DNA of 64,000 nucleotides from Geodermatophilus bullaregiensis (GCF_016907675.1 NZ_JAFBCJ010000001.1:2232001-2296000), one strand, 5' to 3'. Counted from the first letter of the stretch, positions 30,496-42,267 are shown. The notes: generated by a model from the sequence alone, not told the origin. Program-made: numbers and translations.

Positions 30496-31155
30496 GTGTC
30501 CGCACCGGCACGGCTCTCCTCCGCCCTCCTGTCCTGGGGCGCCCACCGCGCCGGTGACGAGCAGTCGGCGGAGCGGGTCCGGCGGCTCGCCGGCGAGGCC
30601 GGCCTGCGGGCCGTCGTGCTGGTCGAGGGGGTCAGCGACCGCGAGGCCGTGGAGGCGGCCGCCGGGCGCCAGGGACGCGTTCTCGCCGCGGAGGGCGTGG
30701 TCGTCGTCCCCATGGGCGGCGCGACGGGCATCCGCCGGTACCTCGCGCTCCTCGGCCCGGACGGGCTCGGCGTCCGCGTGACCGGGCTGTACGACGCCGC
30801 CGAGGAGGGGTTCTTCGCCCGCGCGCTGGAGGAGAACGGGTACGGGGCCGCCCCCTCCCGGCAGGACCTGGCGTCGGCCGGGTTCTTCGCCTGCGTCGCG
30901 GACCTCGAGGAGGAGCTCATCCGCAGCGTCGGCACGGCGGGCGTCGAGGCGGTCGCCCGGGCGCACGGCGAGTACCGCGCCCTGACGACCTTCCGGCACC
31001 AGCCCGCCCACCGCGGTCGCGCACCGGAGCAGCAGCTGCACCGGTTCCTGGGGACCACCAGCGGCCGCAAGGCCCGGTACGCACGCGCCCTGGTCGAGCG
31101 GCTCGACCCGTCGTCGGCGCCCGCTCCGCTGACACGGCTCCTGGCCGCGACCTGA
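30496..31155 (+). CDS. Stand-alone TOPRIM domain protein (OLD-type)
   Basis: This 219-aa protein has a TOPRIM fold of the type found in OLD-family nucleases and annotated as TOPRIM nucleotidyl transferase/hydrolase. It carries AVVLVEGVSDREAVEAAA with the conserved Glu (about residue 44), VVVVPMGGATGIRRYL, and GLYDAAEEGFFARAL with the acidic pair. No ABC ATPase domain, which normally precedes TOPRIM in OLD proteins, is present in this gene or next to it. GTG at 30496 lacks a clear ribosome site. Nuclease function is possible but unproven. It sits between a broken epimerase and a DUF222/HNH gene. Confidence 0.75.
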   Translation: MSAPARLSSALLSWGAHRAGDEQSAERVRRLAGEAGLRAVVLVEGVSDREAVEAAAGRQGRVLAAEGVVVVPMGGATGIRRYLALLGPDGLGVRVTGLYDAAEEGFFARALEENGYGAAPSRQDLASAGFFACVADLEEELIRSVGTAGVEAVARAHGEYRALTTFRHQPAHRGRAPEQQLHRFLGTTSGRKARYARALVERLDPSSAPAPLTRLLAAT

Positions 31156-31261
31156 TCGGGCGACCGACCCCGCCGCTCCCTTCCGCCCCCGTTCGGCCTT
31201 TCACGGGCAAAAGACCTGCTCAGAGGCCGGTTCGGGTCCCGAGACTGTCGTACCCCCTGCG

Positions 31262-31267
31262 TAGGTT
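31262..31267 (+). promoter_or_regulatory. Predicted -10 box of leaderless DUF222 gene
   Basis: TAGGTT (TANNNT pattern) ends seven bases before the GTG at 31275, and no ribosome-binding site is present. This suggests a leaderless mRNA. Confidence 0.45.
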
Positions 31268-31274
31268 CGGAGTC

Positions 31275-32771
31275 GTGCAGGAGGTCGCCGACGTCGGGTC
31301 GCTCGTGGAGCGTGGGCTCGCGGGCTGGCTGGTCGAGCGGCCTGCGCCGTTCCGCCGGTTGCCGGTGGCGTTGCTGTCGCGGGAGCAGAAGGCCGCGGAG
31401 TTGCAGCGGGTGGCCGCGCTGGAGGCGCGCACGGCCGCGTACAAGGCCGAGCTGGTGCTCGGGCTGGCCGACGACACGCCTGCTGACCTCGATCCCGCGC
31501 CGGGCACACCGGGGGCGCGGTCGGGGTCGTGGGCGCCGGATCCCGAGCTGCCGGGTGTCTCGGAGTTCTTCCCCGCCGAGCTGGCGGTGATCCTGAACGT
31601 CGGCCGCGGCACCGCGAGTCATCTGGCCCGGCGAGCGTGGACCTATCGGGAGGGGTTGCCCGCCACCTGGGCGACGCTGGCCGCCGGAGAGCTGGACGAG
31701 GCGCGCGCCAAGGCCCTGGCCGAGGTGGTGGAGCACACCGATCCGGCACTCGCCCGCCGCGTCGAGGCGGCGCTGCTGCCCGAGGCCACCGCGCTGACCG
31801 TGGGCAAGCTCAAGAAGAAGGCACTCGCGCTGCTGCTCGAGCTCGACGCCGACGCCGTCGACGCCCGCCGCACGCAGGCCGAGCGCCACGCCGACGTGCA
31901 GGTCTACCCCTCCCCGCGCGACGGCATGGCCACCCTGGCGGCGGACCTGCCCGCGCCGACCGCGGCGGCCTGCCACGACGTGCTCGACCGGCTGGCCCGG
32001 ATGCTCAAGGCCGACGGTGACGAGCGCCCGATCGGGCAGCTGCGCACTCAGGTGCTCACCGACCTCATCCAGCGGCCGTGGGACGACACCCGCCCGGCGG
32101 TGACCGCACAGCTGCAGGTCATCGCGACCCTCGCCGCGCTCGCCGGTCGACCCGACGAGCCCGGCAAGGTCGACGGGCTGCCCATCACGGCCGCGCAGGT
32201 CCGCGAGCTCCTGACCCAGCTCGACGCCCTCGGCGTCCGCATCCCGCAGGGCGGGTCGGTGACGCTCGCGCTCACCGACGAGGACGGCACGCTGCGGGCC
32301 ACCAGCACCCTCGCCGAGCTGCGCCGTCTCGTCCGCCGCGGCTGCCGAGACCACCCGAGTGAAGGCGACTGCGGCTGCCCGGTGCTCGACCGCCCCGAGC
32401 CCGTCGACACCTACACGCCGTCTGCGGCTCAGCAGCGCTTCGTGCGCACCCGCGACCGCACCTGCCGCTTCCCCACCTGCGGGCAGCGGGTCGGGTGGGC
32501 CGACGCCGACCACGTCGTCCCGCACGCCTGCGGCGGACCCACCGACTGCGCCAACCTGTGCTGCCTGTGCCGCAGCCACCACCGGCTCAAGACCCACGCC
32601 CGCGGCTGGCGCTTCCAGGTGGACGCCGACGGCGTCCTCACCGTCACCACCCCGTCGGGGATCACCCGCACCACGAGACCACCCGGTGTGCAGCCACCCG
32701 CGGCACCCGACCCGCCACCACCGGTGCCCGACCCACCGCCGCCCCCGGGCGACGACCCGCCACCGTTCTGA
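31275..32771 (+). CDS. DUF222 domain / HNH endonuclease signature protein (13E12-like)
   Basis: This 498-aa member of the multi-copy actinobacterial 13E12 family has an N-terminal DUF222 region (about residues 30-330) and a C-terminal HNH domain: CRFPTCGQRVGWADADHVVP, CGGPTDCANLCCLCRSHHRL, with paired Cys and the His/Asn residues of an HNH site. The last 40 residues are Pro-rich. GTG at 31275 sits seven bases after a -10-like box. Such genes occur in many copies per genome in Geodermatophilaceae and mycobacteria; their role is not established. Confidence 0.9.
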   Translation: MQEVADVGSLVERGLAGWLVERPAPFRRLPVALLSREQKAAELQRVAALEARTAAYKAELVLGLADDTPADLDPAPGTPGARSGSWAPDPELPGVSEFFPAELAVILNVGRGTASHLARRAWTYREGLPATWATLAAGELDEARAKALAEVVEHTDPALARRVEAALLPEATALTVGKLKKKALALLLELDADAVDARRTQAERHADVQVYPSPRDGMATLAADLPAPTAAACHDVLDRLARMLKADGDERPIGQLRTQVLTDLIQRPWDDTRPAVTAQLQVIATLAALAGRPDEPGKVDGLPITAAQVRELLTQLDALGVRIPQGGSVTLALTDEDGTLRATSTLAELRRLVRRGCRDHPSEGDCGCPVLDRPEPVDTYTPSAAQQRFVRTRDRTCRFPTCGQRVGWADADHVVPHACGGPTDCANLCCLCRSHHRLKTHARGWRFQVDADGVLTVTTPSGITRTTRPPGVQPPAAPDPPPPVPDPPPPPGDDPPPF

Positions 32772-32875
32772 CGACGGACGGCCCCGGTCTCGACTGCGCC
32801 GAGCAGTCCGGGCGCGGCACCCGCACTCACACCGGCGGGAGGTGGGTGGTCCGGGGTGGCGCCGGCGGACGCCGG

Positions 32876-35744
<2,869 letters not shown>

Positions 35745-35787
35745 GGACCCGGTCGACCGACCGCCCCCAGACCCCTCCGGACGGGCC

Positions 35788-37449
35788 GTGACCCCGCCCG
35801 GCCCGGAGGGCACGCCGACGAGCGGCGAGCCCGCGCTCGCCGCGGCGGTGCGGGCGGCCGCGGCGGGCGGGCGCCTCGAGGCGACGCTGCACGACATCGT
35901 CGAGGCGGCGGTGGGCACCGTCGACGCCACCTTCGGCGCCCTCGGCGTCTTGACGCCGGACGGCCGGCGGCTCGACCGTTTCGTCATCGTCGGCATGGAC
36001 GAGTCCGACCACGCCCGCATCGGCCGGCTGCCCGAGGGCGAGGGCATCCTCGGCCTGATGGTCGACCACCCGGTGCCACTGCGGCTCGACGACCTCGGCG
36101 CCCACCCCGGGTCGGTCGGGTTCCCCCTGGGGCACCCGCCGATGCACTCCTTCCTCGGCGTCCCCGTGTGCGTGCGCGACGCCGTCTTCGGCCACCTCTA
36201 CCTCACCGAGAAGCGGACCGGGGAGCCGTTCACCGAGGCCGACGAGGAGGCCGTCCTCGCCCTGGCCGGCGCGGCCGGGCTGGCCATCGAGAACGCGCGG
36301 CTGGCCGAGTCCGCCGAACGCCGCCGGGCGTGGGTCCAGGCCGCGACCGAGGTGTCCACCGCGCTGCTGTCGGGAGCCCAGCCCGAGGCCGTGCTCGCCA
36401 CGGTGGTCACCCGGGTGGCCGAGCTCAGCGGCGCCGACCGCGCCGGGGTGCTCGTCGCGCAGGAGGGCGACGCCGGGGCGCTGACCATCGTCGCCGCGGC
36501 CGGGCCCGGCGCGCAGGACCTCGAGGGCGTGCGGGTGCCGCTGGAGGACACGCACGTCGGGCGGGTGCACCGCTCCGGCGTCGGGGAGCTGGTCGAGGAC
36601 ATCAACGTCGACCCGGTGCGCGGCCGGCACGCCGCGGTCGCCGTCGAGCTGATCCGCGAGTACCGGTCGGCGGTCATCGTGCCGCTCGGCCCCTCGCTGG
36701 GGACGATCGTCTGCCTGCGCGCCCGCGACCGGGAGCCGTTCGACACCGAGGACCTCGACGCCCTGTCGGCCTTCGCCGCACAGGCCGCGGTCGCCCTGGA
36801 GCTGGCCCGCAGCCAGCGGCGCGAGCGCCGGCTGCTGGTGCAGGCCGACCGGGACCGGATCGCCCGCGACCTGCACGACCACGTCGTCCAGCGGCTCTAC
36901 GCCACCGCGCTGGCGCTCGACCGGGTCGCCCGCGCCCTGGAGGACGTCGACCCCTACACCGCCCAGCGGGTGGAGCGCAGCGTCGACGAGCTCGACGCCA
37001 CCATCACCCAGATCCGCTCGTCGATCTTCGGCCTGCGCGACGGGGAGAGCGCCCCGGCCGGCCTCGGCCGCCGGCTGGCCGAGGTGGTGCGGCTGGCGAC
37101 CGAGGGCTCCGGCGTCCGGCCCGACCTGCGGTTGCGCGGTGACCTCGACGGGCTGCCGCCCACCCTGACTGCCGACCTGCTCGCGGTGGTCCGGGAGCTG
37201 GTCAGCAACGTCGTCCGGCACGCCGGGGCGACGCGCGTGGCGGTCACGCTGGACGTCGGGGAGAACCCCCACGCGGAGGTGTGCCTGGTGGTCGCCGACG
37301 ACGGCCGGGGGCTGCCGGCGGTCACCGTGCGCAGCGGGCTGGCCAACCTCGCGGAGCGGGCCGCGTGGCACGGCGGGCGGATGAGCACGGTCGGCGGGCC
37401 CGCGGGCACCGAGGTGACCTGGTCGGTACCGCGACCGGTCCCCGGCTGA
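35788..37449 (+). CDS. GAF-domain sensor histidine kinase, DevS/DosT-like
   Basis: This cytoplasmic two-component sensor is 553 aa. Two GAF domains (about residues 20-165 and 185-340) come first. The first contains EGEGILGLMVDHPVPLRLDDLG and GHPPMHSFLGVPVCVRDAVFG, closely like DevS; His116 in HPPM may be the haem ligand equivalent, which I could not verify. The HisKA_3 dimerisation helix has phospho-His363 (RDRIARDLHDHVVQRLYATA), and the HATPase has ELVSNVVRHAGA and DDGRGLP. GTG at 35788 is used; an in-frame earlier start would overlap the stress-protein gene. A NarL-type regulator lies convergently 18 bp downstream and is the probable partner. Confidence 0.88.
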   Translation: MTPPGPEGTPTSGEPALAAAVRAAAAGGRLEATLHDIVEAAVGTVDATFGALGVLTPDGRRLDRFVIVGMDESDHARIGRLPEGEGILGLMVDHPVPLRLDDLGAHPGSVGFPLGHPPMHSFLGVPVCVRDAVFGHLYLTEKRTGEPFTEADEEAVLALAGAAGLAIENARLAESAERRRAWVQAATEVSTALLSGAQPEAVLATVVTRVAELSGADRAGVLVAQEGDAGALTIVAAAGPGAQDLEGVRVPLEDTHVGRVHRSGVGELVEDINVDPVRGRHAAVAVELIREYRSAVIVPLGPSLGTIVCLRARDREPFDTEDLDALSAFAAQAAVALELARSQRRERRLLVQADRDRIARDLHDHVVQRLYATALALDRVARALEDVDPYTAQRVERSVDELDATITQIRSSIFGLRDGESAPAGLGRRLAEVVRLATEGSGVRPDLRLRGDLDGLPPTLTADLLAVVRELVSNVVRHAGATRVAVTLDVGENPHAEVCLVVADDGRGLPAVTVRSGLANLAERAAWHGGRMSTVGGPAGTEVTWSVPRPVPG

Positions 37450-37467
37450 GACGCGCGCCGGGAGGGG

Positions 37468-38115
37468 TCAGCCGCCCGGCCGCCGCTCCCGCAGCTCGGT
37501 GGCGAGGATCGCGGCCTGGGTGCGCCGCTCGAGACCCAGCTTGGCCAGCAGGTGGCTGGTGTAGTTCTTGACCGTCTTCTCGGCCAGGCCCATCCGGTCG
37601 CCGATCTGCCGGTTGGTCAGCCCCTCGCCGATCAGCGCCAGGACCGTCCGCTCCTGCTCGGTCAGGGCCGCCAGCCGCCGCTCGACGTCGCCGTCGGGCC
37701 GCGGACGGCGACCGAGTCCCGTGGCCAGCGTCCCGCCGGCCGCCACCGTCCGCACCGCCGAGACCAGGTCCGCGCCGCGCACCTGCTTGACCAGGTAGCC
37801 GGCCGCCCCCGCGGCGAGCGCGGCGGCGACCGCCTCGTCGTCGGTGTAGCTGGAGAGCACGAGGAAGCGCGTGCCGGGCAGCCGGGCACGCAGCTGCCGG
37901 ACGACGTCGGCGCCGTCGCCGTCGGGCAGGCGCATGTCCACCACGGCGACGTCGGGCCGGACCGCCGGGACGCGGGCCAGCGCCTCGGCGACCGTGCCGG
38001 CCTCCCCGACCACGACCAGCCCGGGGTCGTCCTCGAGCACCTCGGCCACGCCGCGGCGGACCACCTCGTGGTCGTCGACCAGGAACACGCGGACGGGCGA
38101 TCCCGACGGGGCCAC
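37468..38115 (-). CDS. NarL/DevR-like response regulator
   Basis: This 215-aa receiver-HTH protein has acidic residues VDDHE, phospho-acceptor Asp60 ([13 protein letters not shown]), Ser/Thr in [11 protein letters not shown] and Lys in GYLVKQV. The C-terminal LuxR-type HTH reads [20 protein letters not shown]...[19 protein letters not shown], very close to DevR/DosR (which has the NRQI...EKTVKNY pattern). GTG at 38115 has GGGAGG upstream. It is convergent with the DevS-like kinase gene and likely reads the GGGNCNNNNGNCCC box upstream of the stress protein. Confidence 0.9.
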   Translation of the reverse strand: MAPSGSPVRVFLVDDHEVVRRGVAEVLEDDPGLVVVGEAGTVAEALARVPAVRPDVAVVDMRLPDGDGADVVRQLRARLPGTRFLVLSSYTDDEAVAAALAAGAAGYLVKQVRGADLVSAVRTVAAGGTLATGLGRRPRPDGDVERRLAALTEQERTVLALIGEGLTNRQIGDRMGLAEKTVKNYTSHLLAKLGLERRTQAAILATELRERRPGG

Positions 38116-38184
38116 GACCAGCCTCCCTGCCGCAGAGTGACGATCATCGCGGAGGGTAGCCCCAGGGAGGGCGCGGAGGGGCGG

Positions 38185-39213
38185 TCAGACGGGCAGCAGA
38201 AGGGCGGCGTAGAGCGTCAGACCCGGGCCGAAGGCCATGACCACGACCGGGCCCTCGACGTCGGCGAGCTCCTGGAGCACCAGCAGCACGGTGGCCGACG
38301 AGCAGTTGCCGTGCTCGGCGAGCACCCGGCGGGAGGCGCCCATCTGCTCCTCGGCCAGGCCCAGCTCGTCGCGGACGACGTCGAGGATGCGCGGCCCGCC
38401 GGGGTGCACGGCCCAGCCGGCGACGTCCTCGACGCGCAGGCCCGCGCCGGCGAGCAGCTCGGCCACGACGTCGCCGACGTGCCGGGACAGGACGTCGGGC
38501 ACCCGCGGCGACAGGCCCATGCGGAAGCCCAGGTCGGTGACGTCCCAGGTCATGTGGTCGGCCGTGGAGGGGTCGGTGCGGGCGACCACGCCGGCCAGCC
38601 GCCGTCCGCGGCCGGCCCCGGGCTCGACGACGACGGCGGCCGCGGCGTCGGAGAACAGCGCGTGCGCGACCACCTGGTCCAGCTCCCGCTGCGCCGGCTG
38701 CACGTGCAGGCTGGTCAGCTCGCAGCACAGCAGCACCGCGGGGCGCGAGCGGGCGGTGACGAAGTCGCCGACGGCCGCGATCCCCGGGATCGCCGCGTAG
38801 CAGCCCATGTGCCCGACCAGCAGCCGCTGCAGCCCCGGCGGCATGCCGAGGTCACTGGCCAGCCGGATGTCGAGCCCCGGGGTGGCGTACCCGGTGCACG
38901 TGGCCACGGCGAACAGCCCGACGTCGCCGGGGGCCAGGCCGGCGGCGTCCAGCGCACCGGCGACGGCCTGCTTGCCCAGGGGCAGGGCCTCCTGGACGTA
39001 GCGGGCCATGCGGGCGCCGGTGCCCCACCGGCTGAGGTCCTCGTCGACGGGGTTGGCCACGGCGTGCCGGGTGCGCACGCCCGCGCTGTCCCAGATGCGG
39101 CGGGCGGCGCGCACGCCCGCGTAGTGCCGGGCGAAGAAGCCCTCCCACGCGGCGTCCTGGTCGAGGGTCGCCGGCAGCGCCGCGCCGGCGCCGGTCAGCA
39201 CCGCGGCGCTCAC
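38185..39213 (-). CDS. Type III polyketide synthase (chalcone/stilbene synthase-like)
   Basis: This homodimeric ketosynthase is 342 aa from GTG 39213. The catalytic triad is present: Cys in LLVGHMGCYAAIPG, His in GWAVHPGGPRILD and Asn in EHGNCSSATVLLVL; the GFGPG-equivalent loop is MAFGPGLTLYA. These residues match 1,3,6,8-tetrahydroxynaphthalene or alkylresorcinol-type synthases, but the starter and product cannot be deduced. A different-frame ATG upstream (39252) encodes only a few residues. A SAM methyltransferase gene ends 37 bp upstream and likely tailors the product. Confidence 0.88.
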   Translation of the reverse strand: MSAAVLTGAGAALPATLDQDAAWEGFFARHYAGVRAARRIWDSAGVRTRHAVANPVDEDLSRWGTGARMARYVQEALPLGKQAVAGALDAAGLAPGDVGLFAVATCTGYATPGLDIRLASDLGMPPGLQRLLVGHMGCYAAIPGIAAVGDFVTARSRPAVLLCCELTSLHVQPAQRELDQVVAHALFSDAAAAVVVEPGAGRGRRLAGVVARTDPSTADHMTWDVTDLGFRMGLSPRVPDVLSRHVGDVVAELLAGAGLRVEDVAGWAVHPGGPRILDVVRDELGLAEEQMGASRRVLAEHGNCSSATVLLVLQELADVEGPVVVMAFGPGLTLYAALLLPV

Positions 39214-39250
39214 CAGCGCGGCCCCCGGGACGTGCTGGTCAGCAGCGAGG

Positions 39251-40033
39251 TCATGCCCCGACCGTATCGGCGGGCGCGGTGGCCCGCCGCTGTGGTGTCC
39301 CGGCGTCCCCGGGCGGTCGTGACGGGTCGCGTCTGCGGCCGTACCCGGCGAAGAGCACCGCCGTCGTGGGCAGCGCACGCATCCGGACGACGTCGCGCCG
39401 GCCCCGCCGCCAGGCCAGCACGTCGCGCAGGGACGGGCGCAGCCCGACCAGCCGCAGGTCCAGGCCGAGCCGGTCGGCCGCGGCGAGCAGCCGGCGCCGG
39501 TCGACGAACAGGGCGGGGTCGTGGATGCCCGGCGGCGGCCCGCCCGGCAGCCGCTCGGCGATCCGGACGGCGACCAGGGACGCCAGCCGGGTGGCGGCGA
39601 TCGCGTCGACGACCAGCGTCCCGCCCGGCCGCAGCAGCCGGGCGGCCTCGGCGAGCACCGCCACGTCGTCGGCGACGTGCTCGAGGACCTCGCCGGCCAC
39701 GACCACGTCGGCGCACGCGTCGCGCAGCGGCACGGCCAGCACCGACCCGCGGACGGCGCGCACGCCGTGCCGGGCGGCCACGGCCAGCCCCGCGGCGTTG
39801 AGGTCGACGCCGACGTGCCGGTAGCCCAGCCGGGCGGCGTGCGGCGCCATGAGACCGCCGCCGCAGGCCAGGTCGACCAGCAGCGCGCCGGGTCCGGCCG
39901 CCGGCGGGATGTGCTCGGCGCGCGAGGCCGCCAGCCAGTGCAGCATCGCGAACCCGCCGGAGGCCTCCCACCACTGGTCGGCCAGCGCGTCGTACTGCGC
40001 CGGGTCGTTGCGGCGCGGGTCGTCGAGGCGCAC
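39251..40033 (-). CDS. SAM-dependent methyltransferase (UbiG-like) next to type III PKS
   Basis: This class I methyltransferase is 260 aa. The SAM motif is LLVDLACGGGLMAPHAARLG, motif II VVAGEVLEHVADD, and the post-motif ARLLRPGGTLVVDAIA. The N-terminus YDALADQWWEASGGFAMLHW and GPPPGIHDPALFVD resemble UbiG 3-O-methyltransferases acting on phenolics. GTG at 40033 lies nine bases from the DUF3140 stop. It is followed 37 bp later by the type III PKS, so O-methylation of a phenolic or quinone product is likely. The C-terminal 25 residues are Pro/Arg-rich. Confidence 0.83.
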   Translation of the reverse strand: MRLDDPRRNDPAQYDALADQWWEASGGFAMLHWLAASRAEHIPPAAGPGALLVDLACGGGLMAPHAARLGYRHVGVDLNAAGLAVAARHGVRAVRGSVLAVPLRDACADVVVAGEVLEHVADDVAVLAEAARLLRPGGTLVVDAIAATRLASLVAVRIAERLPGGPPPGIHDPALFVDRRRLLAAADRLGLDLRLVGLRPSLRDVLAWRRGRRDVVRMRALPTTAVLFAGYGRRRDPSRPPGDAGTPQRRATAPADTVGA

Positions 40034-40041
40034 GCGGCGGG

Positions 40042-40386
40042 CTACTTCTTCTTCAGCGGGTCGTGGCCCCAGTTCATCAGGGAGTACCGCCACCTCGAGT
40101 GCTCGACGTCCTCCTTCCCCGGCTCCTGGGCCGTGTGCCGCTGCACGTATCCGTGGACCTTGCGCATGTGCGCGTAGTCGTCGTCGGTGAGGTCGCCGCC
40201 CTTCTTCCGCAGCAGCTCGACGATGCGCCGGCCGGACTCGTGGCCGGTCGACTCGCCGGACCCGCCGCTCTTCTGCCCCACCGACTGCGACTCGTCGGTC
40301 GCGAGCCACTCCTCCAGCTCGGAGGCGCTCATGTTGACCGCCTCGTCGAACTCCTCGCGGACGGTGTCCCTGTCGTCGTCGGCCAC
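40042..40386 (-). CDS. DUF3140 family protein
   Basis: This is a 114-aa acidic protein. MSASELEEWLATDESQSVGQ and SGRRIVELLRKKGGDLTDDD followed by HMRKVHGYVQRH are typical of DUF3140, a short family in actinobacteria and halophiles; some annotations mention a DNA-binding or SAP-like fold, but function is unknown. GTG at 40386 has AAGGAGGGG upstream. It is divergent from the DUF6328 gene and leads the PKS/methyltransferase genes. Confidence 0.82.
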   Translation of the reverse strand: MADDDRDTVREEFDEAVNMSASELEEWLATDESQSVGQKSGGSGESTGHESGRRIVELLRKKGGDLTDDDYAHMRKVHGYVQRHTAQEPGKEDVEHSRWRYSLMNWGHDPLKKK

Positions 40387-40477
40387 GGCCCCTCCTTCGT
40401 CGGTCCTCCGGCGGTACCGCGCCGCCGACCTCGGGAAACGGGTGTCGGTGACCGGCGTCGCCGGGTACCCGGGGACC

Positions 40478-41056
40478 GTGACCGCGGACGGGTCGGACGC
40501 CGGGACGCGGGCGCGTGCGCGGTTCGACCCCGCGGACGCCGTCCGCAGCGCCCGGGCCCGTGGCGAGACGCTCGACCAGGTGCTCGACCGCAACCTCGCC
40601 GAGCTGCTGCAGGAGCTGCGGGTGGCGATCACCGGCGTGCAGGTGTTGTTCGCCTTCCTGCTCGGGCTGGCCTTCACCTCCCGCTTCGCCGAGCTGGACG
40701 CCTTCGCGCTCACCGTCTACACCGTCACGCTGCTGGCCACGGCGCTGGCCACGGTGGTCCTCATTGCGCCGGTGTCCTTCCACCGCCTGGTGTTCCGGCG
40801 GCGGCAGAAGGCGGTGCTCATCGCGGTGGCCGACCGGATGCTCGTGGTCGGCCTGGCGCTGCTGGTGCTGGCCATCACCAGCGGCGTGCTGCTCGTGCTC
40901 GACGTCGTGCTGGGCCGCGGTCCCGGCCTGGTCGGCGCCACAGCGGTGCTGCTCGTCGCGGTCGGCCTCTGGTACGGGCTGCCGGTGTGGGCCCGCCGCA
41001 CCGGTTCGGGCGTCCACCCCGACGAGGCGCCGGGGGGCGACGGCCCCGCAGGATGA
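40478..41056 (+). CDS. DUF6328 membrane protein
   Basis: This small integral membrane protein is 192 aa with four predicted helices (ITGVQVLFAFLLGLAFTSRF, VYTVTLLATALATVVLIAPV, MLVVGLALLVLAITSGVLLV, VGATAVLLVAVGLWYGLPVW) and a basic loop SFHRLVFRRRQKAV. The N-terminus has RGETLDQVLDRNLAELLQEL, characteristic of DUF6328. GTG at 40478 is preferred; upstream GTGs at 40442 and 40448 are alternatives. The ribokinase gene starts 32 bp after its stop. Function is unknown. Confidence 0.78.
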   Translation: MTADGSDAGTRARARFDPADAVRSARARGETLDQVLDRNLAELLQELRVAITGVQVLFAFLLGLAFTSRFAELDAFALTVYTVTLLATALATVVLIAPVSFHRLVFRRRQKAVLIAVADRMLVVGLALLVLAITSGVLLVLDVVLGRGPGLVGATAVLLVAVGLWYGLPVWARRTGSGVHPDEAPGGDGPAG

Positions 41057-41088
41057 CCCCGCCCGTCCCCGCAGACCGGAGGTCGCCC

Positions 41089-42015
41089 GTGTCCGTCACC
41101 GTCGTCGGCAGCCTCAACGAGGACGTCCTCGTCGCCGTCGGGCGGCTGCCCGGCCGCGGGGAGACCGTCGTCGGCCGGGAGGCGGTGCTCGCCCCGGGCG
41201 GCAAGGGCGCCAACCAGGCCGCGGCCGCCGGCCGGCTGGCCGGCTCCGGCGTGGCGATGGTGGGCCGGGTCGGCGGGGACCCCGCCGGCGACCGGCAGGT
41301 GGCCGCGCTGGCCGACGCGGGGGTGGACACCTCACTCGTGCTGCGGACACCGGGCCGGCCGACCGGCTCGGCGACCATCCCGGTCGAGGACGGCAGCGGC
41401 GAGAACCTCATCGTGGTCGTCCCCGGGGCCAACGCCGCGCTGACACCGGCCGACGTCGACGTCCCCGCGGTCCGGCGGGCCGCGGTGGTCCTGCTGCAGC
41501 TCGAGGTCCCGCTGGCCGCGGTGCGGGCGGCGGCCGACGCGGCGTCGGGCACCGTCGTCCTCACCCCGGCGCCGCCGCAGCCGCTGCCGCCGGAGCTGCT
41601 GCGGCGCGTGGCCGTGCTGGTGCCCAACGAGCACGAGCTGGTGCAGCTGGCCGGCGCCGACCCCGCGCCCCGCTCCCCCGCCGAGCTGGCCGGGCTGGCC
41701 CGCGGCCTCGGCGCGGCCGCCACCGTGGTGACGCTGGGCGCCCGCGGGGCGCTGGTGGTGCCCGCTGACGGGCCGGTGCTGCTGCAGGCCCCGCCGCCGG
41801 TGCAGGCGGTGGACACCACCGGCGCCGGTGACTGCTTCACCGGGGCGCTGGGCGCCGCGCTCGCGCGGGGCTGCGACCTCGCCGGCGCGGTGCGGGAGGC
41901 GGCCGCGGCCGCGGCGCTGTCGACGACCGGGCCCGGTGCGCGCGGCGCCCTGCCCGGCACCGCCGCGGTCGGGGAGCTGCTGCCGCGCGTCCCGGACGCC
42001 GTCCCGGTCGGCTGA
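41089..42015 (+). CDS. Ribokinase (PfkB family)
   Basis: This sugar kinase is 308 aa. The N-terminal GSLNEDVLVAVGRLPGRGET and APGGKGANQAAAAGRL form the first PfkB signature. The C-terminal signature VDTTGAGDCFTGALGAAL has catalytic Asp248 in GAGD. NEHELVQLAGAD also fits ribokinase. GTG at 41089 has GGAGG six bases upstream, which is preferred over the ATG at 41053 that overlaps the previous stop. No ribose transporter is adjacent, so the substrate within the family (ribose, deoxyribose or a nucleoside) is uncertain. Confidence 0.85.
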   Translation: MSVTVVGSLNEDVLVAVGRLPGRGETVVGREAVLAPGGKGANQAAAAGRLAGSGVAMVGRVGGDPAGDRQVAALADAGVDTSLVLRTPGRPTGSATIPVEDGSGENLIVVVPGANAALTPADVDVPAVRRAAVVLLQLEVPLAAVRAAADAASGTVVLTPAPPQPLPPELLRRVAVLVPNEHELVQLAGADPAPRSPAELAGLARGLGAAATVVTLGARGALVVPADGPVLLQAPPPVQAVDTTGAGDCFTGALGAALARGCDLAGAVREAAAAAALSTTGPGARGALPGTAAVGELLPRVPDAVPVG

Positions 42016-42090
42016 CCGTCGGGGTTCGGCGGTGCGGGCGTGGGGCAAGGCCCTGGTGACCGCACCGACCCTGCACCCGAGGAGGACGCC

Positions 42091-42243
42091 GTGACCGAGT
42101 CCGAACGGCCGCCGCGCAGCCCCGAGCGGGCGGAGGGCGACCCCGCGGGCGAGGAGCCCGACGCCGGCCGCACCCCGCACCCCGACGAGCCCGCGGAGGG
42201 CGGGGACCGCGGCGACGGCCCCGCCGACAGCCCCGGCACCTGA
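42091..42243 (+). CDS. Small acidic disordered protein (50 aa)
   Basis: This 50-aa protein (starts VTESERPPRSPERAEGDPAG) is rich in Glu, Asp, Pro and Gly with no hydrophobic core. GTG at 42091 has GAGGAGG six bases upstream, and the stop is followed within three bases by a hairpin at 42246-42267, both supporting a real gene. It is one of several such small proteins in the window. I recognise no family. Confidence 0.6.
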   Translation: MTESERPPRSPERAEGDPAGEEPDAGRTPHPDEPAEGGDRGDGPADSPGT

Positions 42244-42245
42244 TC

Positions 42246-42267
42246 GGCGGGACGGACCCGTCCCGCC
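42246..42267 (+). terminator. Hairpin directly after the 50-aa gene
   Basis: GGCGGGACG (42246-42254) and CGTCCCGCC (42259-42267) form a perfect 9-bp stem with a 4-base loop, beginning three bases after the stop codon. Confidence 0.6.

Noticed and set aside
39214-39252. ATG at 39252 (minus) as start of the type III PKS
   Set aside because: It is in a different frame and stops after a few residues; GTG at 39213 gives the normal N-terminus.
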